From an uncultured Collinsella sp. (GTDB taxonomy: Bacteria > Actinomycetota > Coriobacteriia > Coriobacteriales > Coriobacteriaceae): a stretch of DNA of 22,560 bases. The stretch is taken from contig UQZH01000034.1 of NCBI GenBank assembly GCA_900545445.1, forward strand, positions 1-22,560. Reading direction: 5' to 3'. Below are positions 21,875 to 22,560 of this stretch, piece by piece. Position numbers and translations under genes: made by a program. Every line of letters begins with the position of its first letter. Positions within the stretch are counted from its first letter, which is position 1. The notes under the pieces were generated by a model. The model ran no database searches, was not told the origin of the DNA, and saw nothing but the letters and a program-made list of their open reading frames with translations.

Positions 21875-22560
21875 ATGTATGGACAGCATGCACCACAAAC
21901 CCAGAACGATCGAACCAGCTCGTTTATCCGCAGCGTCAAGCGCCATGCGGGCGTTAGAGTAGTCGCCTTCGGAGCGATAATTCTTGTGTCAGGGCAGCTC
22001 TTGCTACCCGGTTCGGCACAAGCGGCCGAAACGCCCGAACCCGATGCTGCGACGCCCATCACCCGCAGCGAAGCCAACACGGACGGCAACTTCACAGCTG
22101 CCACCGTTGTCGACCATAACTATGACCTGGAGCTCCCACCCGCCTTCATGTTGGTCCAGAATGAGGCGTTTGTATACGATTTTCCCGACAAACCCGAGGA
22201 CTTCATCTACAGGCTTAACGACACCATCCACCTCTTCAAGGTCGACACCGATACCGAAAGCCTTATAAAAACCGAGAACCCCAAAGAAGCCAGCGTCTCT
22301 ATTACCCTGACCATGATCGACAATCACGTTAGAGCAACCGTAGTCTTTACAGGCAGTTACGCCGACGACCAAATCCCTTACAGGCTGAACCTCAACAGCT
22401 CAACCCACCTTGGCACACACGTTGACCGTGACTTCGACAGCGGGCAGGGGATTATGCACGAAACGCGGCACGATTACTACATCCGTTACGTCTTCGACAG
22501 TGACGTGCACTTGATTGCAACCGATACGAGCGGTTCCAAACCCGAACCGGAAACCAAGCC
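21875..22560 (+). CDS. Secreted protein, N-terminal part (runs off window)
   Basis: ATG at 21875 with AAGGAG 6 nt upstream opens a frame that remains open to the window end (228 codons). The N-terminus has a basic n-region (RSVKRHAGVR), a hydrophobic core (VVAFGAIILVSGQLLLPG) and a probable signal peptidase I site after SAQA, then ETPEPDAATP. The mature part is acidic and rich in Asp, Thr and beta-type sequence (ASVSITLTMIDNHVRATVVF) without cysteines, and it enters a Pro-rich stretch (GSKPEPETKP) at the edge, typical of a cell-wall linker. No family recognised. Likely an extracellular or wall-attached protein; the C-terminus is needed to judge. Confidence 0.8.
   Translation, partial: MYGQHAPQTQNDRTSSFIRSVKRHAGVRVVAFGAIILVSGQLLLPGSAQAAETPEPDAATPITRSEANTDGNFTAATVVDHNYDLELPPAFMLVQNEAFVYDFPDKPEDFIYRLNDTIHLFKVDTDTESLIKTENPKEASVSITLTMIDNHVRATVVFTGSYADDQIPYRLNLNSSTHLGTHVDRDFDSGQGIMHETRHDYYIRYVFDSDVHLIATDTSGSKPEPETK

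Overview
This window comes from a GC-rich (about 58-60% by eye) Gram-positive chromosome. Gene content and style fit a Coriobacteriia-type gut actinobacterium such as Collinsella: NapH-like ferredoxin plus TlpA lipoprotein, a PadR/DUF1700 operon, a LuxR-type regulator, DUF4143 and other AAA ATPases, and small flavodoxin-like redox proteins. The genus is an inference; no rRNA or other marker gene is present.

Layout. (1) 1-4104: a minus-strand redox operon made of a 48-residue CxxC micropeptide, a membrane 4Fe-4S protein and a TlpA-like thioredoxin lipoprotein, ending in a strong terminator. It is divergent from an OmpR-type response regulator and histidine kinase pair. (2) 4135-5131: gene debris, namely an arginase-family fragment whose metal motif is damaged, then a relic of a 'topoisomerase A tail + AAA ATPase' junction that is intact elsewhere in the window. 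(3) 5132-6067: a hypothetical protein and a small ORF, each followed in frame by more coding-like sequence beyond a stop codon. (4) 6229-7495: a PadR regulator, a DUF1700 membrane protein and a truncated DUF4097-like stub, with a clear sigma-70-type promoter. (5) 7500-9341: a poorly coding stretch, a LuxR-family regulator and an orphan membrane-anchor fragment. (6) 9448-10525: a DUF5067-like lipoprotein and its terminator. (7) 10940-12148: a DUF4143 ATPase. (8) 12288-16770: a two-subunit type IIA topoisomerase operon behind a near-ideal LexA (SOS) box and ending in a strong terminator. (9) 16800-21661: an AAA ATPase behind a 19-bp-period operator-like array, then a DUF262/DUF1524 + DUF6508 gene pair lying between two copies of a flavodoxin-like gene, one intact and one with a 244-bp internal deletion. 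(10) 21875-end: the start of a secreted protein that runs off the window.

Most interesting points. The topoisomerase pair carries Ala where gyrase has its quinolone-contact Ser, lacks a recognisable GyrA box and has a LexA-like operator just downstream of a -10 element. This suggests a DNA-damage-inducible, quinolone-refractory decatenase. The 16.8-21.7 kb segment looks like a repeatedly duplicated locus whose pieces (operator array, ATPase, flavodoxin) occur as an intact copy, a partial copy and a relic. A GmrSD-like putative defence pair sits between the repeats. The redox operon contains a 48-aa cysteine-motif peptide translationally overlapping the ferredoxin gene.
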